NCBI GenBank assembly: GCA_965213735.1
Contig: CBDCAB010000006.1
Location: forward strand, 744,001 to 808,000
Length of the DNA stretch: 64,000 nucleotides
Source: CALDTK01 sp965213735
GTDB taxonomy: Bacteria > Bacteroidota > Bacteroidia > Chitinophagales > Saprospiraceae
Reading direction: 5' to 3'
How positions within the stretch are numbered: position 1 is the stretch's first letter; every line of letters begins with the position of its first letter. This document shows positions 8,734 to 16,753 of this stretch, in pieces. The notes under the pieces were generated by a model. That model was not told the origin of the DNA. It saw nothing but the letters and a program-made list of their open reading frames with translations, and did no database searches. A program made the translations under genes and the position numbers.

Positions 8734-8795
8734 ACACATCGGCAGTCTAGGAAGCATAGACTCTAAAAACGAGAGGGCACTCGCCTTGTTGCTGT

Positions 8796-8835
8796 GGGGG
8801 GGGCGGCTTCGCCGGTTTTGGCTTCGCTGTTTTTT
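8796..8835 (+). repeat. Intergenic repeat unit, GC hairpin plus T-run
   Basis: A G-run followed by GGCGGCTTCGCCGGTTTTGG and CTTCGCTGTTTTTT. The GGCG-CTTC-GCC core can fold into a small hairpin followed by T-rich sequence, terminator-like on the plus strand. Near-identical units recur at 9161-9194 and, inverted, at 21498-21536. It lies just upstream of the PorE-like gene and creates a misleading N-terminal extension of its frame. Confidence 0.75.
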
Positions 8836-8923
8836 ACTGTTCTGGATTGGCTTCACACGGAGACGCTACGATGTACAGAGACTACTGCGTTGGGTGGCTA
8901 TTGTGGTCTGCAGTTCAAAGGCA

Positions 8924-8976
8924 TGACTAGCTGCGTAGCTGCGTCTAAATCGGAGCCCAGGGTTTACCCGGTGGCT
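8924..8976 (+). repeat. 53-bp direct repeat, copy 1
   Basis: Begins TGACTAGCTGCGTAGCTGCG and ends with a CCCAGGGTTTACCCGG imperfect palindrome. It recurs at 9109-9161 with one mismatch seen (AAAT versus AACT). The sequence between the copies, 8977-9108, shows no gene. Confidence 0.85.
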
Positions 8977-9108
8977 TTATAAGTCGAGCTTCCTGTTGGG
9001 GGGATCAACAACAATTAGCGTCGCCAATCAAGCCGCAGCGAATCCCGTCCAGCCTCCAGCAGAGAGGAACGAGCGCTCCAGCAGCGAAGCAATCCAACTT
9101 CTAGAGAT

Positions 9109-9161
9109 TGACTAGCTGCGTAGCTGCGTCTAACTCGGAGCCCAGGGTTTACCCGGTGGCT
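9109..9161 (+). repeat. 53-bp direct repeat, copy 2
   Basis: Second copy of the element at 8924-8976, directly abutting the dispersed repeat that follows. The rest of 8734-9549 outside the listed repeats contains no credible gene; short frames there are repeat translations. Confidence 0.85.
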
Positions 9162-9492
9162 GCGGCTGCGCCGGTTTTGGCTTCGCTGTTTTTTAAGCTG
9201 CGCTTGTTTTTTTTTCTTCGCTGTTTTTTGCTGGCGGGGGGGCAGTGCTGGGGAAATGGTATCGCAAGGGGCGCAAGGGGTATCGCAAGGGTCGCAAAGG
9301 GGGATGGCCCGACCAGAAGGATGTCGTCAGGTGGGGGCTGGGCGGTAAGAGTAGACGTCGTTCTACCGAGCTATACCAGTAGAAAAGTATTTTCCTGCAG
9401 CAAATCTCCATGGGTGGTAGGACGACGTCGGCAGAGCTGGAAGCTGGCTGCTAGCCTGACCATGATGCGGGCTAAACCCCGCGCAACCTGAT
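9161..9492 (+). repeat. Dispersed intergenic repeat, copy 1
   Basis: Composite of the GC hairpin/T-run unit, a block of imperfect GCAAGGG reiterations (about 9255-9305), a unique-looking core about 9310-9460, and a terminal REP-like palindrome GCGGGCTAAACCCCGC at 9468-9483 followed by GCAACCTGAT. An inverted, closely similar copy lies at 21079-21536, and the 29-bp terminal part occurs a third time at 33072-33100. No transposase is encoded, so if mobile it would be non-autonomous. Confidence 0.8.
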
Positions 9493-9549
9493 CGCTGGGA
9501 GCTAAGTGCTAGGTGCTGGGCGCTAATACTTGGCCCTACCGCTCATCTC

Positions 9550-12500
9550 TCAAGCATCCGCCTGCTCAGCCTTTCTCGCCTGTGCAGCACGTCCGAAAGC
9601 AGTCTCACCCGAAGAAGTCTTCGTAACCGTCTTACGGATCTTGATGTCCTTGACCAGATCATTTACCGTCGCAGAGGCCACAAAGATGGAGGAGTAGGTA
9701 CCTACAATGATGCCCACCAGCAGTGCAAAGGCAAAGCCCTTAATAGAGTCACCACCGAACAGGAACAAAATCAACACCACGAACAGCGTCGTCAGCGAGG
9801 TGATCAGCGTACGACTCAAGGTGCTGTTGATGGCCAAATTGAAGATCTCTTCCTTGGTGCGTCCGGTGTAGGTGCCAATAAACTCGCGAATGCGGTCGAA
9901 CACCACCACCGTATCATTTACAGAGTAACCAATCACCGTCAGGATAGCAGCCACAAAGGCTTGATCGATCTCCATGTTGAATGGCAGCAGGCCGTGCAAG
10001 AGACTGAACACTCCCAAAGTGATGATGACATCGTGGAACAAGGCCGCTACCGCACCCGCAGAAAATTCCCAGCGCGAGAAGCGAATGAACAGGTATAAAA
10101 AGATGAGAATTAAGGCAAAAACTCCCGATTTAAACGAGGAGTCTCGGATGTCATCTGCAATCGTAGGCCCTACCTGTGTCGAGGAAATGATGCGGGTTGA
10201 AGACAACAAATCAGCCGTCTTAAAGCCTTCAAAATCTAGACCTGGTTGCACCGCACTCACTCCATCAAAAAGCGCACGCTCCACGATGTTGGCAGCCTCC
10301 TTCGACGGGTTGTCGACTTGGTAACTCGTGGTAACAGCAAACGTATTTGATGCATCTACTGCCTTAACAACAGTACTTCCTTCGCTAAATGAAGTCGCCA
10401 ATGCAGCCCGAAGATCCTCGGCATTAACATCTGCGCCTTCGAACTCTACAGTGTAGCTGTAGCCGCCGGTGAAATCAACCCCAAGGTCAAAGCCTTTGGT
10501 GAAAATGCTAGCCAAACTCGCAATCACGAGAACAGCAGAGATGCCATAGCCAATCTTGCGCTTGGACATCCAGTTGACGTTGACTTCGCTAAGAATCTTC
10601 TCCGAGAAGCCGGTCGAGAAGCTCATATCCTTACCGTCACGTGTACGCCAATCGATGATGAGACGTGTTACGAGTACAGCCGTAAACAGCGAGGTAAAGA
10701 TGCCGATGATCAAGACGACAGCGAATCCCTTAATCGGACCAAGGCCCCAGTAATTCAACACGAGTGCCGTGAGCAGCGTCGTCACGTTGGCATCGATAAT
10801 GGCAGAATAAGAGGCATTAAAACCATCTCTAATCGCCAAGAGCGTTGCCTTACCCGCTCGAAGTTCTTCGCGAATCCGCTCATAGATGATCACGTTGGCA
10901 TCGACGGCCATACCGATCGTGAGCACAATACCCGCTATTCCCGGCAGCGTGAGTACGGTACCGAAGCTGGAGAGTGCTCCAAAGATGAAGAAGACGTTGG
11001 CTAGCAGCGCAATAATGGACACAAAGCCTGCTCCTGCATAGTACACGAGCATGAAGACCAGTACCAGCAAGAAGCCAGCAATGAGCGCCCACTTCGAGTG
11101 CTCGATATTCTCTTTGCCAAGACTCGGCCCAACAATGTTTTCCTGAATGATACGAGGGACTGTCGGCAAGCGACCAACTTCCAGCTTGGCAGCGAGGTCT
11201 TGAGCTTCTTGCACTGTAAAGCCGCCAGTAATTCTGGAACGACCACCAGTAATTGCCTGATTAATCGTAGGAGCGCTAATTACTTCGTCGTCGAGAACGA
11301 TGGCAAATTCTCGACCTACGTTGGCCGTAGTTACCTCCGCCCAGGTGCGTGCACCTTCTTGATCCATGGTGATGTTGACCTCAACCTCACCAGTACCACC
11401 GACGTCTACACTCTGGTCTGCCTCGATGATGTGGCTACCGCTGAGGGTAGGGCGACCGTCAGATTCGGTACGCAGCGCGTATACCGCATAGTCTGTGGTG
11501 AAGTTTCGCTCAGCGTCTCTGACTGGCTTTTGCGATATAGCAAACTTGACATCTTGTGGGAGGTTCGCGCGAAAGCTCTCGTTCTGAAACAGCTTAACGA
11601 GCGAATCTTTCGAGGTGCGATCAGTATAGCCGATCAGCGATGTAGCTCCCTGACGTGGATCGAATGGTCGCAGCAGGCTGAAGAGCACTCCGTTGGCGCT
11701 GCTGTTTTCAAAGACAGTGTCAATACGCTCGATCTGCGTGAGGTCGGGGTTTCCCAGCTCGTCAGTGACATAGACAGTGTCGAGGCGCTCGATGCTGCGA
11801 TCCTCTGCTTCACCACCAGTTGCATCTAGTGTAAGCGCATCATTGGCATTGATGAGGCCCTGGAAAAGTCCTGGGGCATCATTACGATACACGTCATAGA
11901 AGTCGAGCGCGGCTGCGGATTGCAGAATGCCACGTGCGCGCTCCGGGTTGTCCACTCCTGGCAACTCCACCACAATAAGATCGCGACTGTCATCGAGAGA
12001 GATGTTAGGCTGCAATACGCCCATCCTATCGATCCGCTCTTTGAGCAGCGAGTAGGTAAGGTCGACAGTCTCATCAGCTTGCTGACGTAAGGTCGTAGCT
12101 ACTTCACCATCGTCTGATTGAAAGGTAATCTCATCACGGAGCGCTTCCGAGCGACTGAAGATGCTCGCGAGGTTTTTGTCCGTATTAGCGGTGCGCTCGC
12201 GGAAGGCGTCGACAAAAAGCGTGATGTAATCCGATTGTGCACTTGCCAACTCCTCATCAGCCTCATCGAGTGCAGCGACGAAATCGACATCCGCTGTATT
12301 GTCGGCGAGGTTCTCGAGGAAACCCCGCAGATCAACCTGCATCACCACCGACATTCCCCCTTTGAGATCGAGACCCAGCGCAACTTGCTGCTGCTTGACG
12401 TCTGAGTAGGTGAAGTCACGTACCCCGAGCAGGCTCCACACCGTCTCGTTCGACATCGAATCGAGGTAGGCGCGACGTGCGTCGTTAAAGGCAGAAACTC

Positions 12501-12654
12501 GACGAGCTTCATCTGTAATTCCTTCGACTCGCTGTTCAGCATAGGCGACGGCATCGTCTTCCACGCGGTTGGCAGGAATGAAGAACAGTAGTTGGTACAC
12601 GCAGATAACGGCGAGTAGGATGAGGAAAAACCTCACAACCCCTTTCCCTTGCAT
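9550..12654 (-). CDS. secDF: Protein translocase subunit SecDF (fused)
   Basis: 1034 residues joining SecD (about 1-700) and SecF (about 700-1034), the usual Bacteroidota arrangement. SecD hallmarks are LGLDLKGGMSVVMQVD after the first membrane helix, the P1 periplasmic domain, and the six-helix bundle with VGPSLGKENI and TIGMAVDANVIIYERIREE. SecF hallmarks are GFDLGVDFTGGYSYTVEF and IGYSVNDTVVVFDRIRE. It uses the proton gradient to pull preproteins through SecYEG; here it would feed the many signal-peptide-bearing T9SS substrates encoded nearby. The ATG at 12654 is followed by a signal-anchor helix (FFLILLAVICVYQLLFF). It is divergent from the BON-LysM gene across 181 bp. Confidence 0.97.
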   Translation of the reverse strand: MQGKGVVRFFLILLAVICVYQLLFFIPANRVEDDAVAYAEQRVEGITDEARRVSAFNDARRAYLDSMSNETVWSLLGVRDFTYSDVKQQQVALGLDLKGGMSVVMQVDLRGFLENLADNTADVDFVAALDEADEELASAQSDYITLFVDAFRERTANTDKNLASIFSRSEALRDEITFQSDDGEVATTLRQQADETVDLTYSLLKERIDRMGVLQPNISLDDSRDLIVVELPGVDNPERARGILQSAAALDFYDVYRNDAPGLFQGLINANDALTLDATGGEAEDRSIERLDTVYVTDELGNPDLTQIERIDTVFENSSANGVLFSLLRPFDPRQGATSLIGYTDRTSKDSLVKLFQNESFRANLPQDVKFAISQKPVRDAERNFTTDYAVYALRTESDGRPTLSGSHIIEADQSVDVGGTGEVEVNITMDQEGARTWAEVTTANVGREFAIVLDDEVISAPTINQAITGGRSRITGGFTVQEAQDLAAKLEVGRLPTVPRIIQENIVGPSLGKENIEHSKWALIAGFLLVLVFMLVYYAGAGFVSIIALLANVFFIFGALSSFGTVLTLPGIAGIVLTIGMAVDANVIIYERIREELRAGKATLLAIRDGFNASYSAIIDANVTTLLTALVLNYWGLGPIKGFAVVLIIGIFTSLFTAVLVTRLIIDWRTRDGKDMSFSTGFSEKILSEVNVNWMSKRKIGYGISAVLVIASLASIFTKGFDLGVDFTGGYSYTVEFEGADVNAEDLRAALATSFSEGSTVVKAVDASNTFAVTTSYQVDNPSKEAANIVERALFDGVSAVQPGLDFEGFKTADLLSSTRIISSTQVGPTIADDIRDSSFKSGVFALILIFLYLFIRFSRWEFSAGAVAALFHDVIITLGVFSLLHGLLPFNMEIDQAFVAAILTVIGYSVNDTVVVFDRIREFIGTYTGRTKEEIFNLAINSTLSRTLITSLTTLFVVLILFLFGGDSIKGFAFALLVGIIVGTYSSIFVASATVNDLVKDIKIRKTVTKTSSGETAFGRAAQARKAEQADA

Positions 12655-12835
12655 AGTGTGTTGTTTGCTAATTGAAGTGCGAAATCTTACGCAGTAGACT
12701 GAGCTTACGCGAAAAGCGGCGCGAAGATACGAGAATCGAAGCGTTGCGTGCTACTGTGGTGAAATACAGCCAAACACTGAACCAAACTGCCCAGCGCGAC
12801 GCTTACCTTCCCGCACACACTAAACCCTTACGACC

Positions 12836-13330
12836 ATGGGAGTATTTTCCTTCCTCAAGAACGCCGGAGCAAAAATTTTCGGCAAAGACAATGACGAAGC
12901 CGCTGCTAAAGCCGCTGCTGCCAAAGACGCTCGCGAAGCCGAAATGCTGGAGCGCCAGCGCGGTGTGCTGCTGCGTAGCGTCATCGATTCCACCGGCATC
13001 CCAATAGAAAACATGGACATCAACGTCCAAGGTGATGAAGTAACCCTTTACGGCCAGGTCCAGGAGCAGGCGCACAAGGAGAAGCTCATTCTCGCCGTCG
13101 GAAATGTCAACGGCATTGCCAAAGTTGACGACCGACTCACCGTGACCAATCCAGAGCCAGAGGCCGACTTCTACGAGGTCAAAAGCGGTGACAGCCTTTC
13201 GAAAATCTCGAAGAAGTTCTACGGTGATCCGATGAAGTACAACCAGATCTTCGAAGCCAACAAGCCGATGCTCAAGAGCGCCGACCTCATCTATCCAGGT
13301 CAGATGCTGCGTATCCCGAAGGAGAAGTAG
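12836..13330 (+). CDS. BON - LysM domain protein (Kbp/YgaU-like)
   Basis: 164 residues. A short Ala/Lys/Asp-rich N-terminus is followed by a BON domain (about 45-105, IDSTGIPIENMDINVQGDEV and VNGIAKVDDRLTV) and a LysM domain (about 112-162, FYEVKSGDSLSKISKKFYGD through IYPGQMLRIP). This is the architecture and length of E. coli Kbp (YgaU), a cytosolic potassium-binding protein; whether this protein senses K+ is inference. No signal peptide is visible, which argues against a peptidoglycan role for the LysM domain. A strong hairpin terminator follows. Confidence 0.93.
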   Translation: MGVFSFLKNAGAKIFGKDNDEAAAKAAAAKDAREAEMLERQRGVLLRSVIDSTGIPIENMDINVQGDEVTLYGQVQEQAHKEKLILAVGNVNGIAKVDDRLTVTNPEPEADFYEVKSGDSLSKISKKFYGDPMKYNQIFEANKPMLKSADLIYPGQMLRIPKEK

Positions 13331-13348
13331 TCACTCGCTACAGCACGC

Positions 13349-13384
13349 GCGGAGGGTTATCAACTATGGTTGGTAGCCCTCCGC
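13349..13384 (+). terminator. Rho-independent terminator-like hairpin after the BON-LysM gene
   Basis: GCGGAGGG ... CCCTCCGC arms continue inward through G-U-permissive pairs (TTATCAAC / GTTGGTAG) around a TATG loop, giving about a 16-bp stem, then CTGTTTTC. It starts 19 bp after the BON-LysM stop codon; the leftward DUF547 gene ends 51 bp beyond, so it may serve both strands. Confidence 0.75.
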
Positions 13385-13434
13385 CTGTTTTCAGTATAAC
13401 CCTGTGGCACTCGCACCATCGATGTTAAGCTCCA

Positions 13435-14469
13435 TCATTGCTTATTCAGCGCCCAATCATACTCCAGATATTCTAGCTCGGCCTCACTGGGCACATCTCG
13501 ATAATTGCCTACGAAGCGCTGCACATCGGCAAAGTCTTCTCCGTACCAGTCGAAAATTTTACTGACTTTGAGGGTATTGCCTTCCACCTTCGTGTAGCGC
13601 GCATTGTTGAGAAACTTGCGGGTTTGCTCCTCGAGCTGCTCATCAAGGCGAGAAGCAACGAAAGCTTCGTTGCGCAGTGGTGGACATGAAGCTGCCGCGC
13701 AATTCACGGCAAAGTGAATCCGCGGCTCATTAAAGCGCGGCCGAATAATCTCATTCTCAATCTGATTCAGCGAGTAGGTTTTGCCCCCGAGCTTCACCCG
13801 CTTCACATCCCAAGGCTTGCCGCCATCGAGCTTAGTGATGCTCTGTAGAGGATAGTTATCGAGGATCAAATCTAGAGTCGCAGCATTGTATGCATTGATC
13901 CAATAGGCGAGCTTCTCGTTGCGCGACCAATCACCTGCAGGGGCGTTGTTCGAGAGGGTCTGGAGGTAGCTTTCCAGCTTCGCTTCGTCTTTTTTTAAGG
14001 CAGCATAGTCGACATCACCGCGGCTGTCGACGTGCTTCTTGAGCAGGCTGCTAAACGCGGCATGACTCGGAGCGCTGCTGCTTTTTGTGGGCTCTGGTGT
14101 TGCAGACGTCGGCTTTTGCACCTTAGCAGATGCTTTTGCGGATGCTGGTGCTTGCGCCGGGGTGGGACTCGGCTGCATAGCTTGATCGGACTGCTGTGCA
14201 TCGGCACGTGAAGCAGAGGGCGTACCCTCCTCCGTATTGCCTTTGCGCTTTGCCTCAGCTTTGGCAGCTGCGGCTTGTGCAGGCGAAGCTGAATTGCGAC
14301 TCATCGCATCCTGACTCACCGGAACGACCTCGGTAGCCGGAGGACTGGGCACGACTACTTCGGCCCGAGCAGCTTGAGTTTCCACATTGTTAGGAACTTC
14401 AGCTGTATTGGCAGGGCCGCACGCGAGCACAATTGACGCAAGGGCAAGGAAGAGAGAGTTGCGATACAT
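13435..14469 (-). CDS. DUF547 domain lipoprotein
   Basis: 344 residues. The N-terminus MYRNSLFLALASIVLACG has a lipobox (LAC). Residues about 20-135 are low-complexity, rich in Ala, Pro, Ser, Thr and Lys, likely an extended periplasmic linker. The C-terminal half is a DUF547 domain: HVDSRGDVDYAALK, NEKLAYWINAYNAATLDLIL, INQIENEIIRPRF-type segment (SLNQIENEIIRPRF), RIHFAVNCAAASCPPLRNEAF and ISKIFDWYGEDF-like KVSKIFDWYGEDF. The two Cys and the His/Asn of the HFAVNCAAASCPP motif are conserved across the family; the molecular function of DUF547 is unknown. A stable hairpin lies in its leader (14479-14518). Confidence 0.9.
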   Translation of the reverse strand: MYRNSLFLALASIVLACGPANTAEVPNNVETQAARAEVVVPSPPATEVVPVSQDAMSRNSASPAQAAAAKAEAKRKGNTEEGTPSASRADAQQSDQAMQPSPTPAQAPASAKASAKVQKPTSATPEPTKSSSAPSHAAFSSLLKKHVDSRGDVDYAALKKDEAKLESYLQTLSNNAPAGDWSRNEKLAYWINAYNAATLDLILDNYPLQSITKLDGGKPWDVKRVKLGGKTYSLNQIENEIIRPRFNEPRIHFAVNCAAASCPPLRNEAFVASRLDEQLEEQTRKFLNNARYTKVEGNTLKVSKIFDWYGEDFADVQRFVGNYRDVPSEAELEYLEYDWALNKQ

Positions 14470-14478
14470 AGCAACAGT

Positions 14479-14518
14479 AACGGCGCGAGGGAGCCTAGGT
14501 TTGCTCCTTCACGCCGTT
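14479..14518 (-). other. Stable hairpin 9 nt upstream of the DUF547 start codon
   Basis: AACGGCG (14479-14485) pairs perfectly with CGCCGTT (14512-14518), with an inner GGAGC/GCTCC stem, nearly continuous around a CTAGGTTT loop. On the minus strand it lies after the small lipoprotein gene (ends 14552) and just before the DUF547 ATG. There is no T-run. It could be a terminator, an mRNA processing site or a translational control structure. Confidence 0.55.
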
Positions 14519-14551
14519 AAGAGGTTGATCATCTCCAACTGGTAGTCCTTA

Positions 14552-14929
14552 TTAAAGGTCGTCGGCATCATCCCATTGCTCGCGAGGCACGCTGTTCCAG
14601 TCGACGTGGCCGTCGAGCTGGCGATACAGAATTTCATCGTGCATCAGTCCCGCATATTTGTCGTCCTGCCACGTGCTGGCGTTGCTCGCATCAGTCGCTC
14701 GATCAGCCATGGGCTCGGTCTGCTCATAGGTGGCCGGGGTGGAGGTCGACAGGTCATCATCGTAGACTTCTGCTGCAACGACAGAGTTATCAGCCACGCC
14801 AGGCGTGACAGTCTCCAGTCGCTCGTCGGTGTCTACTGTGGCAATTTCGGCGCGTTCATCGCCATCTGAGCAGCTAGTGGCAAGTAAAAGTGCGAAGGCT
14901 GCTGTGCTGAGAATTTGTGTGTTTTTCAT
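14552..14929 (-). CDS. Small acidic lipoprotein, unknown function
   Basis: 125 residues. The signal peptide MKNTQILSTAAFALLLATSC ends in a lipobox (ATSC), so the mature protein is probably lipid-anchored. The mature part is rich in Asp, Glu and Thr and seems largely unstructured, except for a C-terminal segment (YAGLMHDEILYRQLDGHVDW) with possible helix. I do not recognise a domain. It lies upstream of, and co-oriented with, the DUF547 lipoprotein gene; the hairpin between them may separate or couple their expression. It is divergent from gldA. Confidence 0.75.
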   Translation of the reverse strand: MKNTQILSTAAFALLLATSCSDGDERAEIATVDTDERLETVTPGVADNSVVAAEVYDDDLSTSTPATYEQTEPMADRATDASNASTWQDDKYAGLMHDEILYRQLDGHVDWNSVPREQWDDADDL

Positions 14930-15088
14930 ACATAGAAAATGTCAAGAGGCAAGACTAGGTTCAAAATCGTACTATGTAAAGTGCTGATCTTAGGTGTAGT
15001 AGCAGGCGGTAGTGGTCAGTTTGGTGTTCAGCCTTTCGGCAAAACGACTTATGCAAGCAGCCGTCTCATCCACACCGCTCATCGGCTG

Positions 15089-15096
15089 TAAGTTTG
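15089..15096 (+). promoter_or_regulatory. -7 promoter box TAAGTTTG upstream of gldA
   Basis: Exact TAnnTTTG match, followed by CCGGCCGCA and the gldA ATG at 15106. The predicted transcription start would be within a few nt of the ATG. The TTG inside this box is also the alternative upstream start codon of gldA, which argues against that start being used. Confidence 0.55.
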
Positions 15097-15105
15097 CCGG
15101 CCGCA

Positions 15106-16029
15106 ATGGAGATCACCCTTAGCAACGTCACCAAAACCTTCGGCAAGCAACGCGCAGTTGATGATGTGAGCTTCCGAGCAGGCGTGGGCATCACTGGCTT
15201 CCTGGGCCCAAACGGAGCAGGCAAGTCTACCACCATGCGCATGATCACCGGCTACCTAGAACCCACCGAAGGCACCATCACCCTTGCCGGCAAAACCGTG
15301 TGGCCCTCCTCTCCACAAGTCCGCGCCCAGATCGGCTACCTCCCCGAGCACAATCCGCTCTACCCAGACATGTACGTGCGGGAGTACCTCAACTTCATAG
15401 CCGGGGTGCACGGAGTCGATGCCAATAAGCACACCATCGACCAGGCCATCGATCTGGTTGGCCTTCAGCGCGAGCAGCATAAACGCATCGGCCAGTTGAG
15501 CAAAGGCTATCGCCAGCGGGTAGGCTTGGCTCAAGCCCTCTTGCACGATCCGGCCGTTCTTATTCTTGACGAACCCACCAGCGGTCTCGACCCCAACCAA
15601 CTCCGTGAAATTCGGGATGTCATCCGTAGGCTAGGGGAGACTAAAGTCGTATTGCTTTCAACGCACATCATGCAGGAAGTCCAGGCACTCTGCGAGCGGG
15701 TGCTCATCATAGACCGCGGAAAACTGCTTGCCGATGATCCCATCGAGCGACTAGGTGCCCGACTCGCTGGGGAAACTACCATCCACATCCGCTGTGAGCA
15801 GGTGCCCAAACTCGCCACACTCCGTGCCTTAGCCGGAGTGAAGCAGGTGGAAGTCTCAGGAAAATCTGCAACGCTCAGTGTTGCCAGCAACAGCGAACTG
15901 CGACCTCAAGTGGCCGCCCTCTGTCTTGCTGAAGGCTGGGGTTTGCTCGAGCTGCGTGGCGAACAGACCAGTGTCGAGCAGGTGTTTCAAGCCATCACCC
16001 GCGAAAATCTCACGCGCGCCGATGCTTAG
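15106..16029 (+). CDS. gldA: Gliding motility ABC transporter ATP-binding protein GldA
   Basis: 307 residues. Walker A GPNGAGKST, Q-loop region IGYLPEHNPLYPDMYVREYL, signature LSKGYRQRVGLAQAL, Walker B VLILDEPTSGLDP and the H-loop STHIMQEVQALC. The C-terminal DUF4162-like tail is typical of ABC-2 exporters. GldA with GldF and GldG forms an ABC transporter needed for gliding in Flavobacterium johnsoniae; its substrate is unknown. In F. johnsoniae gldA lies apart from gldFG, whereas here all three are adjacent. The gldF ATG begins inside the last 8 bp. ATG 15106 was preferred over TTG 15094 because the latter lies in the promoter box. Confidence 0.93.
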   Translation: MEITLSNVTKTFGKQRAVDDVSFRAGVGITGFLGPNGAGKSTTMRMITGYLEPTEGTITLAGKTVWPSSPQVRAQIGYLPEHNPLYPDMYVREYLNFIAGVHGVDANKHTIDQAIDLVGLQREQHKRIGQLSKGYRQRVGLAQALLHDPAVLILDEPTSGLDPNQLREIRDVIRRLGETKVVLLSTHIMQEVQALCERVLIIDRGKLLADDPIERLGARLAGETTIHIRCEQVPKLATLRALAGVKQVEVSGKSATLSVASNSELRPQVAALCLAEGWGLLELRGEQTSVEQVFQAITRENLTRADA

Positions 16030-16753
16030 TATCTACAAAAAAGAGCTCTCGGCATTTTTTAGCGGCCTCATTGGCTACTTAGCTATAGGTGTGTTCTTGC
16101 TGCTGCTCGGGCTCATTCTCTTTGTCTTTCCAGATACGAGCCTGCTCAACTACAACTTCGCAAGCCTCGATCAGCTTTTTGAACTCGCTCCCTGGGTGTT
16201 CCTCATCCTCATCCCAGCTATCACCATGCGTTCACTGGCAGAAGAACAGCAGCAACGAACCCTTGAATTGCTGCTTACTTACCCCATCACACCTAGCCAA
16301 ATTGTGCTTGGGAAGTATTTCGCCTGCGTCAGCATTGCTGTGCTTGCTATTGTACCAACATTCATCTACTACTACACCATCTACGAGTTGGGCTCGCCCC
16401 GCGGCAATCTCGACAGCGGTGCTATAGCAGGTAGCTACGTTGGCTTAATCTTCCTTGCCAGCATTTTCTGCGCGATTGGCATATTTACTAGCTCGCTTTC
16501 GCAAAACCAAATAGTGGGATTTCTGACTGCGGCGGTGCTGTGCTTTCTCGTGCACTACGGCTTTAAGTACCTGAGCAACCTGCCGATTTTCGTTGGCAAA
16601 CTCGACAATGTCATTCAGCAACTCGGCATTGAGCACCACTACCGCTCCATCAGCCGCGGACTCGTACTGCTTCCAGATGTAGTATACTTCGTCACCGTCG
16701 CCGGCTGGTTTTTGTACAGCACGATTCTTCGTCTCCAAAGTCAGCGCCTGTGA
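16022..16753 (+). CDS. gldF: Gliding motility ABC transporter permease GldF
   Basis: 243 residues from ATG 16022 (MLSIYKKELSAFFSGLIGYL). About six hydrophobic segments, with the ABC-2 permease motif around APWVFLILIPAITMRSLAEE and RTLELLLTYPITPSQIVLGK. This is the inner-membrane channel partner of GldA. The start lies inside the gldA stop region (8-bp overlap), giving translational coupling. The same frame is open back to 15878, but that part is gldA in another frame. Confidence 0.93.
   Translation: MLSIYKKELSAFFSGLIGYLAIGVFLLLLGLILFVFPDTSLLNYNFASLDQLFELAPWVFLILIPAITMRSLAEEQQQRTLELLLTYPITPSQIVLGKYFACVSIAVLAIVPTFIYYYTIYELGSPRGNLDSGAIAGSYVGLIFLASIFCAIGIFTSSLSQNQIVGFLTAAVLCFLVHYGFKYLSNLPIFVGKLDNVIQQLGIEHHYRSISRGLVLLPDVVYFVTVAGWFLYSTILRLQSQRL

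Noticed and set aside
8734..8856. Longer N-terminus of the PorE-like protein
   Set aside because: The extra residues are the translated hairpin repeat; the signal peptide and lipobox begin at ATG 8733 or 8739.
9108..9491. Reading frames across the repeat island (also 21158-21620 on both strands)
   Set aside because: They translate the G-rich and GCAAGGG-type repeats (PLRPLRY, basic or Cys-rich nonsense), have several equivalent frames on both strands and no domain.
11098..11829. 243-codon plus-strand frame
   Set aside because: Antisense shadow of secDF, which has strong motifs along its whole length on the opposite strand.
15878..16021. Upstream extension of gldF
   Set aside because: It is gldA sequence in another frame; GldF homology begins at ATG 16022.
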